A DNA stretch of 64,000 nt, from contig DAIUAM010000011.1 of the NCBI GenBank assembly GCA_036847185.1, positions 16,013-80,012 on the forward strand, written 5' to 3'. The DNA comes from UBA4738 sp002413305 (lineage in GTDB: Bacteria; Actinomycetota; UBA4738). Under the pieces are notes generated by a model. The model ran no database searches. It saw only the letters and a list, made by a program, of their open reading frames with translations, and had not been told where the DNA came from. Shown here one piece after another: positions 8,720 to 16,411 of this stretch. How positions within the stretch are numbered: position 1 is the stretch's first letter; each line of letters opens with the position of its first letter. Made by a program: the position numbers and the translations under genes.

Positions 8720-9918
8720 ACGAGGAACTGATCCAGGCGCTGAAGGAACTGGAGCGGGAGAAGGGCATCTCGTTCGAGACGATCATGGCTGGTCTCGAGG
8801 ACGCCCTTGCTTCGGCGTACATGGCGTACAAGCGACAGCGCGACCCCGAGCTCTACGAGGAGACCAGCGGGGTCCGCGTCGAGCTCGACCCCGAGTCGGG
8901 GGAGATGCGGGCGTGGATGCAGGTCCTGGACGAGGAGACCGGCGAGGTCGTCTCGGAGACCGAAGAGGCGGAGATCCCGAAGGACTTCATCGGCCGGATC
9001 GCCGCCCAGACCGCCAAGCAGGTCATCTACCAGAAGCTCCGGGATGCCGAACAGCAGATGACGTATGAGGAGTTCGCCGGCCGCGAGGGCGACATCGTGA
9101 CCGGGATCATCCAGCAGGACTCCCGGCGCTATACCGTGCTCGACCTGGGCAAGATCGAGGCGCTGCTTCCGCAATCCGAACAGGTCCCCTCCGAGCCGTA
9201 CCGGCACGGGGAGCGGCTGAAGGCCTACATCGTGGAGGTTCGAAAGACGTCCAAGGGCCCCTCGATCCTGGTGTCGCGCTCGCACCCGAACCTGCTCCGC
9301 AAGCTCTTCGAGCTGGAGGTGCCCGAGATCGCAGAGGGCATCGTGGAGATCAAGGCGGTCGCCCGCGAGCCGGGCCACCGGTCGAAGATCGCCGTGTCCT
9401 CGTCCGAACCGGGTGTGGACCCGGTGGGAGCGTGCGTAGGGGCGAAGGGCTCCAGGGTCCGCCTGGTGGTCAACGAGCTTCGGGGAGAGAAGATCGACGT
9501 GGTCGAATGGACCCCCGACCTGCACAAGTTCGTCGCCAACGCGCTCCAGCCGGCGAAGGTGAAGGAGGTCCACCTGGACCCCGACTCCTCGACCGCGCAG
9601 GTCATCGTGCCCGACTACCAGCTGTCGCTGGCGATCGGGAAGGAGGGCCAGAACGCGCGCCTGGCGGCGAGGTTGACCGGCTGCCGGATCGACATCCGGA
9701 GCGAGACGCAGGCGGCGGAGGAAGAGCGGACCAAGCGAGAGGCTCGGCGGGTGGCGGCCGAGGCCGCCGAGGCCGAGGAAGCCGCTGCGCAGGCACCCGT
9801 GGAGGTCGAAGCACCCGTGGAGCCCGAAGAGGTTCCGGCCGAGGGGACCGAGCCACCCGCCGAAGCCGCAGAGGCCACGACGCCGGATCCCGCCGGCGAC
9901 GAGGCGGCTTCGGCCTGA
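8716..9918 (+). CDS. nusA: Transcription termination/antitermination protein NusA
   Basis: NusA binds RNA polymerase and nascent RNA and modulates pausing, termination and antitermination. The 400-residue protein has the N-terminal polymerase-binding domain (1-125), S1 domain (GDIVTGIIQQDSRRYTVLDLG), KH1 (VDPVGACVGAKGSRVRLVVNEL) and KH2 (LSLAIGKEGQNARLAARLTG). After KH2 comes a roughly 60-residue low-complexity tail of Glu, Ala and Pro. This matches the actinobacterial form without the C-terminal acidic repeats of E. coli. GTG start overlapping the rimP stop. Confidence 0.97.
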   Translation: MNEELIQALKELEREKGISFETIMAGLEDALASAYMAYKRQRDPELYEETSGVRVELDPESGEMRAWMQVLDEETGEVVSETEEAEIPKDFIGRIAAQTAKQVIYQKLRDAEQQMTYEEFAGREGDIVTGIIQQDSRRYTVLDLGKIEALLPQSEQVPSEPYRHGERLKAYIVEVRKTSKGPSILVSRSHPNLLRKLFELEVPEIAEGIVEIKAVAREPGHRSKIAVSSSEPGVDPVGACVGAKGSRVRLVVNELRGEKIDVVEWTPDLHKFVANALQPAKVKEVHLDPDSSTAQVIVPDYQLSLAIGKEGQNARLAARLTGCRIDIRSETQAAEEERTKREARRVAAEAAEAEEAAAQAPVEVEAPVEPEEVPAEGTEPPAEAAEATTPDPAGDEAASA

Positions 9919-9928
9919 CGCCCGGCCG

Positions 9929-10225
9929 GTGGGCGAGCGAAGGATCCCCGAGCGGACGTGCATCGCGTGCCGCGCGCGGGGACCGAAGGGGTCCTTCGTC
10001 CGGATCGTGCGAACCCCGGAGGGCAGGGTCGCGTTCGACCCGACGGGCCGGGAGGCCGGCCGGGGAGCGTACCTGCATCCCGGGTGCCTCGACCGGGCCG
10101 AACGGAGCGGCGCGCTGGCGCGGGCGCTTCGGACCCCGCTCGGCCGCGCGGAGGCAGCTAGGCTAATGACGGACGTGCGTGCGGCGCCCGCGCCGCCACC
10201 GGAGCGATCGGGAGTGAGCGCTTGA
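9929..10225 (+). CDS. ylxR: YlxR family RNA-binding protein
   Basis: A 98-residue DUF448 protein with the family's hallmark RTCIACRARGPKGSFVRIVR and a conserved YLHPGCLDRA. YlxR binds RNA; in other bacteria it has been linked to RNase P and to global gene control. It is always found between nusA and infB. GTG start 10 bases after the nusA stop; its own stop overlaps the TTG start of infB (TTGA). Confidence 0.92.
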   Translation: MGERRIPERTCIACRARGPKGSFVRIVRTPEGRVAFDPTGREAGRGAYLHPGCLDRAERSGALARALRTPLGRAEAARLMTDVRAAPAPPPERSGVSA

Positions 10226-12312
10226 GGATCCACGAACTGGCTAAGGAGCTGAACGTCCAGAGCAAGGACGTCCTGGTTTCGCTGGAGGCGATGGGCTACG
10301 AGGGCCGCACCGCCTCCTCCACCGTGCCCGACGAGGCGGTTCCCCGGATCCGGGCGGCCCGCGGCCATGTGAAGCCGGGGAGCAAGCCCAGGGCCGCGAC
10401 CGCGGAGCAGCTCCCCACCCGGCGCCCCCACGAGGCGCTCGACGAGGGCAATGGACAGGTGTCGACCGAGGTCCAGGTGGTCGAGGAGATCCCTGAAGCC
10501 GCTCCGGTCCCCATCGAGGTTCCGGCAGCGCCGGCGGCCGAGGAGCAGGCCGCCGCGGTCAAGGTCCCGCGGGGAGCCTCGCCGCAGGAACTGGCCGACA
10601 AGCTCGGGGCGACCGCGGCCGAGATCGTGAAGACCCTGTTCATGGCCGGGGAGATGGTCTCGGCGACGCAGTCCCTGTCAGACGATGCGATCGAGCTGGC
10701 TGCCGCGGAGCAGGGCAAGCGCGTCGAGATCGTGAGCCCGCAGCAAGAGGACGACCTCGAAGCCGAACAGGACGCGGAGGCCGTGGACGAGTCGCGCCTG
10801 GTCCCCCGTCCGCCCGTCGTCACGGTCATGGGCCACGTCGACCACGGCAAGACGCTGCTGCTGGACGCGATCCGCCAGACCGACGTGGTGGGCGGGGAGT
10901 TCGGCGGGATCACTCAGCACATCGGGGCCTACCAGATCCACCGGGACGGACGCGAGATCACGTTCATCGACACCCCGGGCCACGAGGCGTTCACCGCCAT
11001 GCGAGCCCGGGGGGCCGAGATGACGGACATCGTCGTCCTGGTGGTCGCGGCCGACGACGGCGTGATGCCCCAGACCGTCGAGGCGCTCAGCCACGCGAAG
11101 GCGGCGGGGGTCCCGATCGTGGTGGCCGTCAACAAGGTCGACAAGGACGAAGCCGATCCCGCCCGCGTCCGCCAGCAAATGGTCGACCAGGGCCTGGTCC
11201 CGGCCGAATGGGGCGGCGAGGTCGAGTTCATCGACGTCAGTGCGAAGACGCACCAGAACCTCGAGCAGCTGCTCGACACGATCGTGCTGGTCGCCGACAT
11301 CCTGGAGCTGAAGGCGGATCCGGGGATGCCGGCTCGCGGGGTGGCCATCGAGGCGCACCTCGACAAGGGGCGCGGCCCGATCGCCACCGTCCTGGTCCAG
11401 AAGGGCACGCTGCGCGTCGGGGACGCCGTCGTCTGCGGCGCCGCCTGGGCGAAGGTCCGGGCGATGTTCGACGAGAACGGGACGCCCGTGAAGGAGGCCG
11501 GGCCCGCCAAGCCCATCCAGGTACTCGGGTGGTCGCACGTGCCCGAGGCCGGGGACGATTTCAGGGTGGTGGAGGACGAACGCCAAGCCCGCCACGTGGC
11601 ACAGGAGCGGGAGGCGCGCGAGCGGGCGGCCGAGCTCGCCACGACCCGGACCGGGACGTCGCTCACCGACCTCCTGATCCAGGCCCGCCAGGGCGAGCTG
11701 CCCGCGCTGAACCTGATCATCAAGGCGGACGTCCAGGGTTCGCTGGAGGCCATCGTCGACGCGCTGGACAAGCTTCCCCAGAGCGAGGTCCGGATCGACG
11801 TGATCCACCGGGGCGTGGGCGGGATCACCGAGAACGACGTCGCGCTGGCCGCGGCCTCCAGCGCAGTGATCATCGGGTTCAACGTCCGCCCCGACCCGAA
11901 CGCCCGCGACCTCGCGGAGAAGGAGGGCGTGGACCTTCGCCTGTACCGCGTGATCTACCAGGCCCTCGACGAGATCCGTCAGGCACTGACGGGCCTCCTG
12001 GCTCCCTCGGTGCAGGAAGCGGACCTGGGACGGGCGGAGGTTCGAGCCCTGTTCCGGACCCCGCGGGGGGTGATCGCCGGGTGCATGGTCACCCGCGGCA
12101 CGATCGGGCGGAACCATCTGGCCCGGCTGGTCCGCGACGGGACCATCGTATGGACCGGGCGGCTGGCGTCGCTCCGGCGCTTCAAGGACGATGTGCGCGA
12201 GGTGGCGGAGGGGTTCGAATGCGGCATCGGCCTCGAGGGGTTCCAGGACATCCACGAGGGCGACGTCGTCGAGACCTACGAGATCCACGAGGTCGCCCGG
12301 ACCCTCCAGTAG
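10222..12312 (+). CDS. infB: Translation initiation factor IF-2
   Basis: IF-2 is the GTPase that brings fMet-tRNA to the 30S subunit and promotes subunit joining. The 696-residue protein is at the short end for actinobacteria, because the N-terminal linker is brief. It has the IF2_N helices (RIHELAKELNVQSKDVLVSLEAMGY and a second copy near 115), then the G domain with GHVDHGKT, DTPGHEAF and NKVDK, domain II, and the C-terminal tRNA-binding domain (GVIAGCMVTRGTIGRN). The TTG start is supported by the four-base overlap with ylxR and the family N-terminus. Confidence 0.97.
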   Translation: MRIHELAKELNVQSKDVLVSLEAMGYEGRTASSTVPDEAVPRIRAARGHVKPGSKPRAATAEQLPTRRPHEALDEGNGQVSTEVQVVEEIPEAAPVPIEVPAAPAAEEQAAAVKVPRGASPQELADKLGATAAEIVKTLFMAGEMVSATQSLSDDAIELAAAEQGKRVEIVSPQQEDDLEAEQDAEAVDESRLVPRPPVVTVMGHVDHGKTLLLDAIRQTDVVGGEFGGITQHIGAYQIHRDGREITFIDTPGHEAFTAMRARGAEMTDIVVLVVAADDGVMPQTVEALSHAKAAGVPIVVAVNKVDKDEADPARVRQQMVDQGLVPAEWGGEVEFIDVSAKTHQNLEQLLDTIVLVADILELKADPGMPARGVAIEAHLDKGRGPIATVLVQKGTLRVGDAVVCGAAWAKVRAMFDENGTPVKEAGPAKPIQVLGWSHVPEAGDDFRVVEDERQARHVAQEREARERAAELATTRTGTSLTDLLIQARQGELPALNLIIKADVQGSLEAIVDALDKLPQSEVRIDVIHRGVGGITENDVALAAASSAVIIGFNVRPDPNARDLAEKEGVDLRLYRVIYQALDEIRQALTGLLAPSVQEADLGRAEVRALFRTPRGVIAGCMVTRGTIGRNHLARLVRDGTIVWTGRLASLRRFKDDVREVAEGFECGIGLEGFQDIHEGDVVETYEIHEVARTLQ

Positions 12313-12612
12313 ATGTCTGGCCCACTGGTCGCGGTGGAGCGGTTCGACCTCCGCATCCCGGGGGTCACGTCCTTGAAGGAGAAGCGCCACGTGGTCAAGA
12401 CGCTCACCGGCTCCCTGCGCGCGAAGTTCAACGTGAGCGTGGCCGAGGTCGACCATCAGGATCTGTGGCAGCGGACGGCGATCGCGGTCTCCGCGGTGGG
12501 GGCGGAGGGCTACCACCTCCGGAAGGTGATGCACGAGGTCGAGCGACACGTCGAACGGTGGTTCGAGGTCGAGATCATCGACCGGGAGCTCTCGCTCCTC
12601 GGGCCGGAGTGA
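12313..12612 (+). CDS. ylxP: DUF503 family protein (YlxP-like)
   Basis: A 99-residue DUF503 protein starting directly after the infB stop. The family pattern is clear: a beta strand, the SLKEKRHVVKTL motif, a central VAEVDHQDLWQRTAIAVSAVG and a C-terminal strand. Members sit between infB and rbfA in Gram-positive bacteria and are thought to act in ribosome biogenesis, with no firm biochemical role. No signal or membrane segment. Confidence 0.9.
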   Translation: MSGPLVAVERFDLRIPGVTSLKEKRHVVKTLTGSLRAKFNVSVAEVDHQDLWQRTAIAVSAVGAEGYHLRKVMHEVERHVERWFEVEIIDRELSLLGPE

Positions 12613-12624
12613 CGGGGAGGGGCC

Positions 12625-13014
12625 ATGAGCGGTGGAGCGCGTCCCGAGCGGGTGGCGGAGGAGTTCCGGGAGGTCCTGGCCGAGGAGATCCCGAAGCTGA
12701 AGGACCCCCGGGTCGGGTTCGTCACGGTGACCCGGGTCGAGGTCACCCCGGACCTGCGGCGGGCGGTCGTCTACTACACGGCGCTCGGCGAGAACCGGGA
12801 CCGCAAGCGGACCCGAGCCGGGCTGGTCTCCGCCCGCACCCACCTTCGGTCCGTGCTCGGCCACACGGTCCGCCTGAAGTTCACCCCCGATCTCGACTTC
12901 AAGGAGGATGTCGGGTTGTCCCAGGTCGAACGCATCACCGAGCTCCTGCGGGAGATCGAACGCGAACAGGGCCCCGACGGAGAGAGTTCGAGCCATTCGG
13001 GGGTGGTCGAATGA
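12625..13014 (+). CDS. rbfA: Ribosome-binding factor A
   Basis: RbfA is a KH-fold 16S rRNA maturation factor needed for 30S assembly and cold adaptation. The 129-residue protein has RVAEEFREVLAEEI at the start, the conserved DPRVGFVTVTRVEVTPDLRRAVVYYTALG, and LKFTPDLDFKED near the end. A GGGGAGG sequence precedes the ATG. The stop overlaps the next start by four bases (ATGA). Confidence 0.95.
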   Translation: MSGGARPERVAEEFREVLAEEIPKLKDPRVGFVTVTRVEVTPDLRRAVVYYTALGENRDRKRTRAGLVSARTHLRSVLGHTVRLKFTPDLDFKEDVGLSQVERITELLREIEREQGPDGESSSHSGVVE

Positions 13015-14003
13015 CGCTAGCCCCGCCGGAGCGTGACGTGGCGGCCGCCCTGGACCGGGCGGCGGAGATCCTGGCCGCGGCGCTCGACGTGTCGCTCGCC
13101 TGCCACGTGAACCCCGATCCGGACGCGCTCGGCTCGATGCTCGGCCTGGCCGGCTACCTCGCCGCCCAGGGGAAGAAGGTTCGGTGCTCATGGGGGGCGC
13201 AGCCGCTCGACCGTCCCCGGTGGCTTTCCATCCTTCCCGGCCACCAGCTCCTGGTGGAGCCGAAGCGGTTCCCGGCGTCGCCCCCGGTGATGGTCGCGCT
13301 GGACACCGCTTCGCCAGACCGTCTGGGCGGCCTGGCGGCGAACGCACAGCGCGCGGCCGAGATGATCGTGATCGACCACCACCGCACCAACCCGGGGTTC
13401 GGCACTGTCCTGCTGCTGGACCCGGTGGCGTCCTCGACCTGCGAGCTCGTGTTCCGACTGATCGAGCGGATGGGCGGCGAGCTTCCCGACGGCGCCGCAG
13501 CCTGCCTGTACGCCGGCCTGCTGACCGACACCGGCCGGTTCCAGTACGAAGCCACCACGCCGGAGACGCTCCGGGTGGCGGCGGAGCTTCGAACCCACCC
13601 GTTTGACCACGCCCGGATGGGCCAGGTGCTGTTCGAGGACAACGCCCTGGGGTACCTCCGGGTGGTGGCCGTGGCCCTGGAGCGGGCCGTCCACGTGCCG
13701 GATCTCAGCCTGCTCTGGACCTACCTCACCCAGGCCGACCTGGCGGCCGCGGGCATCACCATGGGTGACGCCGACGATCTCATCGATGTGGTTCGAACTG
13801 CCCGGGAGGCCGACGTGGCCTGCGTGATCAAGCAGCAGCGGGACGGCCGGTTCAAGGTCAGCCTGCGGTCGCGGTCGGTGGCCGACGTCGGGGCGATTGC
13901 CCTGGCGTTCGGCGGGGGAGGGCACCGGCTGGCGGCCGGCTACACGGCCACCGGCGGCCTGGAGGAGACGATCGAAGCGCTGGAGGCAGCCCTCCGTGGC
14001 TGA
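13011..14003 (+). CDS. nrnA: DHH-family phosphoesterase, NrnA-type oligoribonuclease / pAp phosphatase
   Basis: A 330-residue DHH/DHHA1 protein. NrnA degrades 2-5-nt RNAs and can dephosphorylate pAp, replacing Orn in many bacteria. Visible metal motifs are ACHVNPDPDALGS, VALDTASPD, the DHH motif in IVIDHHRTNPG, and LLTDTGRFQYE. The C-terminal DHHA1 domain ends with GGGGHRLAAGYTATG. The ATG start overlaps the rbfA stop and is preceded by GGGGGTGGTCG. It lies in the usual rbfA-nrnA-truB order. Confidence 0.93.
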   Translation: MTLAPPERDVAAALDRAAEILAAALDVSLACHVNPDPDALGSMLGLAGYLAAQGKKVRCSWGAQPLDRPRWLSILPGHQLLVEPKRFPASPPVMVALDTASPDRLGGLAANAQRAAEMIVIDHHRTNPGFGTVLLLDPVASSTCELVFRLIERMGGELPDGAAACLYAGLLTDTGRFQYEATTPETLRVAAELRTHPFDHARMGQVLFEDNALGYLRVVAVALERAVHVPDLSLLWTYLTQADLAAAGITMGDADDLIDVVRTAREADVACVIKQQRDGRFKVSLRSRSVADVGAIALAFGGGGHRLAAGYTATGGLEETIEALEAALRG

Positions 14004-14859
14004 AGCGGGCGTCGGGCCGAGCGGACTCCTGCTGGTCGACAAGCCCGGCGGCATCACCTCGCACGACGCGGTGGCCCGTGTCCGTCGTGCGCTGGGCACG
14101 CGGAAGGTCGGGCATTCGGGCACGCTCGACCCCATGGCCACCGGCCTCCTGCTCATGGGGGTGGGCCGGGCCACGCGGCTGCTCCGGTTCCTGGGCGACC
14201 TGCCGAAGGTCTACGAAGGGACGGCCCGCCTGGGGATCGAGACGAACACCCTCGACGCGGACGGGGACGCCGTCCGGGAGGCTCCCGTCGACGTCGACCG
14301 GGCTTCGCTCCGGGAAGCGCTCTCCGCGCTGACCGGCGACCTTCTGCAGGTTCCGCCCGCCTTCTCCGCGGTGAAGATCGGCGGGGAGCGCCTGTACCGG
14401 GCCGCCCGCGAGGGACGGGAGGTCGAAGCCCCCCCCAGGCCGGTCCGCGTCGACGCGTTCGACCTGACCCGGTTCGCGTCGCCGGACTTCGACTTCCGGG
14501 TCCGGTGCTCCAGCGGGACCTATGTCCGGTCCCTGGTTCGGGACGCCGGGACGGCACTGGGATGCGGGGCCCATCTGACGGCGCTCCGGCGAACGGCGAT
14601 CGGCACATTCGGCGTCGACGTCGCCGTCCCGCCCGAGGATGCGACCGATTCATTGCTGCCACTGGAGGCGGCCGTCGCCCATCTCGCCGCGATCACCCTC
14701 CACGAGGAGGAGGCGAAGGTGGCCGTGCACGGCTGCTGCCTGGGGCCGGCCGGGCTGGCCGGCCCGTACCGCGCCATCGCGCCCGACGGGCGGCTGATCG
14801 GCATCTACCGCGACGACGGGGCGAAGGCGGTCCCGGAGATCATCCTGGCCCCGGCCTGA
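13996..14859 (+). CDS. truB: tRNA pseudouridine(55) synthase
   Basis: TruB makes pseudouridine 55 in the T-loop of tRNAs and acts as a tRNA chaperone. The 287-residue protein has the KPGGITSHDAVARVRR start, the catalytic aspartate motif GHSGTLDPMATGLL, the YEGTARLGIET region, and GTYVRSLVRDAG. The C-terminus is a short PUA-like domain. The GTG start at 13996 lies inside the last codons of nrnA (8-base overlap), which suggests translational coupling. Confidence 0.95.
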   Translation: MAEAGVGPSGLLLVDKPGGITSHDAVARVRRALGTRKVGHSGTLDPMATGLLLMGVGRATRLLRFLGDLPKVYEGTARLGIETNTLDADGDAVREAPVDVDRASLREALSALTGDLLQVPPAFSAVKIGGERLYRAAREGREVEAPPRPVRVDAFDLTRFASPDFDFRVRCSSGTYVRSLVRDAGTALGCGAHLTALRRTAIGTFGVDVAVPPEDATDSLLPLEAAVAHLAAITLHEEEAKVAVHGCCLGPAGLAGPYRAIAPDGRLIGIYRDDGAKAVPEIILAPA

Positions 14860-14881
14860 ACTCCTGTACCCTCGCACCCCA

Positions 14882-15808
14882 ATGGAGGTCCTTCGCGGCA
14901 TCGGTTCGCTCCCGCTCGTCGGCCAGGAGACGGCGGTCACGATCGGGTTCTTCGACGGCGTGCACCGGGGGCACCAGGCGGTGTTCGGCCGGACGGTCGA
15001 CGTGGCCCGGGACCGCGGGCTGACCTCCGTCGGGGTCACATTCGACCGGCATCCCCGCGAGGTCTACGCGCCGGGCACCGAGCCGAAGCTCCTGACCACC
15101 CTGGAGCGCAAGGCTTCGCTGATCGATGCGCTGGGGATCGACCAGCTCCTGGTGCTGGAGTTCGACGAGGACTTCTCGAAGTGGACGCCCGAGGAGTTCG
15201 TGAAGAAGGTGCTCGTCGACGGATCGAACGCGCGCCATGCCGTGATCGGTTCGAACTTCACGTTCGGGTACAAGGCGATGGGGAACCTGGTCGTGCTCAC
15301 CGACCTCGGCGCGGCGAGCGGGTTCAGCGTCGAGGGCGTCGCGCTGCTCAAGCTCGAGGGGCGGGCGGTCTCGTCCTCCAGTATCCGGGAGGCGCTGGCC
15401 GGGGGCGATCTGCCGTGGCCCACCGAGGCGCTGGGCCGGCGGTACGCGGTCGAGGGGCGGGTGACGAACGGGGCCGGGCGCGGCGCGGGCCTCGGGTATC
15501 CCACGGCGAACCTCGACGTGCCGCCCCGCATCCTGTTGCCGGCGGAGGGCGTCTACGCCGGCCGGGCGGTGCTGGAGGACGGTTCGACCCAGATCGCGGC
15601 GATCAACGTGGGCACGAACCCCACCTTCGGAGGCGAGCCGCTCCACGTCGAAGCCTTCCTGCTGGACTTCGAGGGGGATCTGCGCGGCCGGCCGCTGGTC
15701 ATCGAGTTCTGGGAGCGCCTTCGTGACGAGACGCGATTCGAGTCCGCCGGGGAGCTCGCCCGGCAGATCGAGGACGATGTGGCCCGAACGCGTCTGATCG
15801 TCCGGTAG
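14882..15808 (+). CDS. ribF: Bifunctional riboflavin kinase / FAD synthetase
   Basis: RibF makes FMN and FAD from riboflavin. The 308-residue protein has an N-terminal nucleotidyltransferase domain (TIGFFDGVHRGHQAVF, VTFDRHPREVYAPG, SSSSIREALAGGD) and a C-terminal flavokinase domain (GRGAGLGYPTANLDV, AINVGTNPTFGGEPLHVEAFLLDF). Length and layout are normal. The ATG lies 22 bases after truB in the usual truB-ribF-rpsO order. Confidence 0.96.
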   Translation: MEVLRGIGSLPLVGQETAVTIGFFDGVHRGHQAVFGRTVDVARDRGLTSVGVTFDRHPREVYAPGTEPKLLTTLERKASLIDALGIDQLLVLEFDEDFSKWTPEEFVKKVLVDGSNARHAVIGSNFTFGYKAMGNLVVLTDLGAASGFSVEGVALLKLEGRAVSSSSIREALAGGDLPWPTEALGRRYAVEGRVTNGAGRGAGLGYPTANLDVPPRILLPAEGVYAGRAVLEDGSTQIAAINVGTNPTFGGEPLHVEAFLLDFEGDLRGRPLVIEFWERLRDETRFESAGELARQIEDDVARTRLIVR

Positions 15809-15869
15809 CCAAGTCGTAGCTGCGTCCGAGGCCGGCGCGGAGCTGTGTGGTAACCTCATGTTCGACCCT

Positions 15870-16139
15870 ATGGCACTTGTCAAAGAGCAGAGATCCGCGC
15901 TGATCAGCGAATACCGCCGAAGCGAGACCGATACCGGCTCGCCCGAGGTGCAGGTCGCCATGCTCAGCAAGCGCATCTCCGAACTGACGGAGCACCTCAA
16001 GACCCACACCAAGGACCACCACAGCCGTCGTGGGCTGCTCCAGATGGTCGGCCGCCGCCGTCGCCTGCTGGACTACCTCCGGCGCGAGGACGTCGAACGC
16101 TACCGCGAGCTGATCTCGCGCCTGGGGCTCCGGCGGTAG
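15870..16139 (+). CDS. rpsO: 30S ribosomal protein S15
   Basis: An 89-residue S15, the primary 16S rRNA binder of the central domain. The sequence has all family marks: YRRSETDTGSPEVQVAMLSKRI, LTEHLKTHTKDHHSRRGLLQ, MVGRRRRLLDYLRRED and YRELISRLGLRR. I chose the ATG at 15870 (MALVKEQ) because it matches the family N-terminus and length. An in-frame ATG at 15858 would add four residues. Neither has a clear Shine-Dalgarno sequence. Confidence 0.95.
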   Translation: MALVKEQRSALISEYRRSETDTGSPEVQVAMLSKRISELTEHLKTHTKDHHSRRGLLQMVGRRRRLLDYLRREDVERYRELISRLGLRR

Positions 16140-16152
16140 CACGAACCCACGG

Positions 16153-16173
16153 AGGCGGCCCTTGGGGCCGCCT
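16153..16173 (+). terminator. GC-rich hairpin in the rpsO-pnp gap
   Basis: An 8-bp stem (AGGCGGCC at 16153-16160 with GGCCGCCT at 16166-16173) and a 5-base loop, 13 bases after rpsO. There is no T-run. It may be a weak terminator or an mRNA processing/stability element; rpsO-pnp mRNA is RNase III-processed in other bacteria. The remaining pnp leader to 16411 shows no other strong repeat. Confidence 0.45.
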
Positions 16174-16411
16174 TCCTCGCGAGAAGGAGCGGGAACCCAC
16201 CCACGAACCGCAGCAAGACCCCACGGAGCGGGCGACCGCCAGCTCCCGGTCAGTTATCAGTTGCGGACCCCCGGTCCCCGCGACCACGCGGAGCGAAGAC
16301 CCGAGGCCCACCACTGAGAACTGGCCGAGACGGAAGCTCCGGCCCTCCCCGCCTCCACCACCCCACCGCGGCGCGCGCTCGAATGCGGCCGCCGTCCAGG
16401 AGGACATACCC

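Noticed and set aside
11208..13010. Long upstream extension of the nrnA frame through infB and rbfA
   Set aside because: Arg/Gly/Pro-rich shadow; the real gene begins at the ATGA overlap at 13011.
10678..13347. 889-codon minus-strand open frame over infB, rbfA and nrnA
   Set aside because: Antisense to several conserved genes, no domain, no ribosome-binding site; composition mirrors the sense codons.
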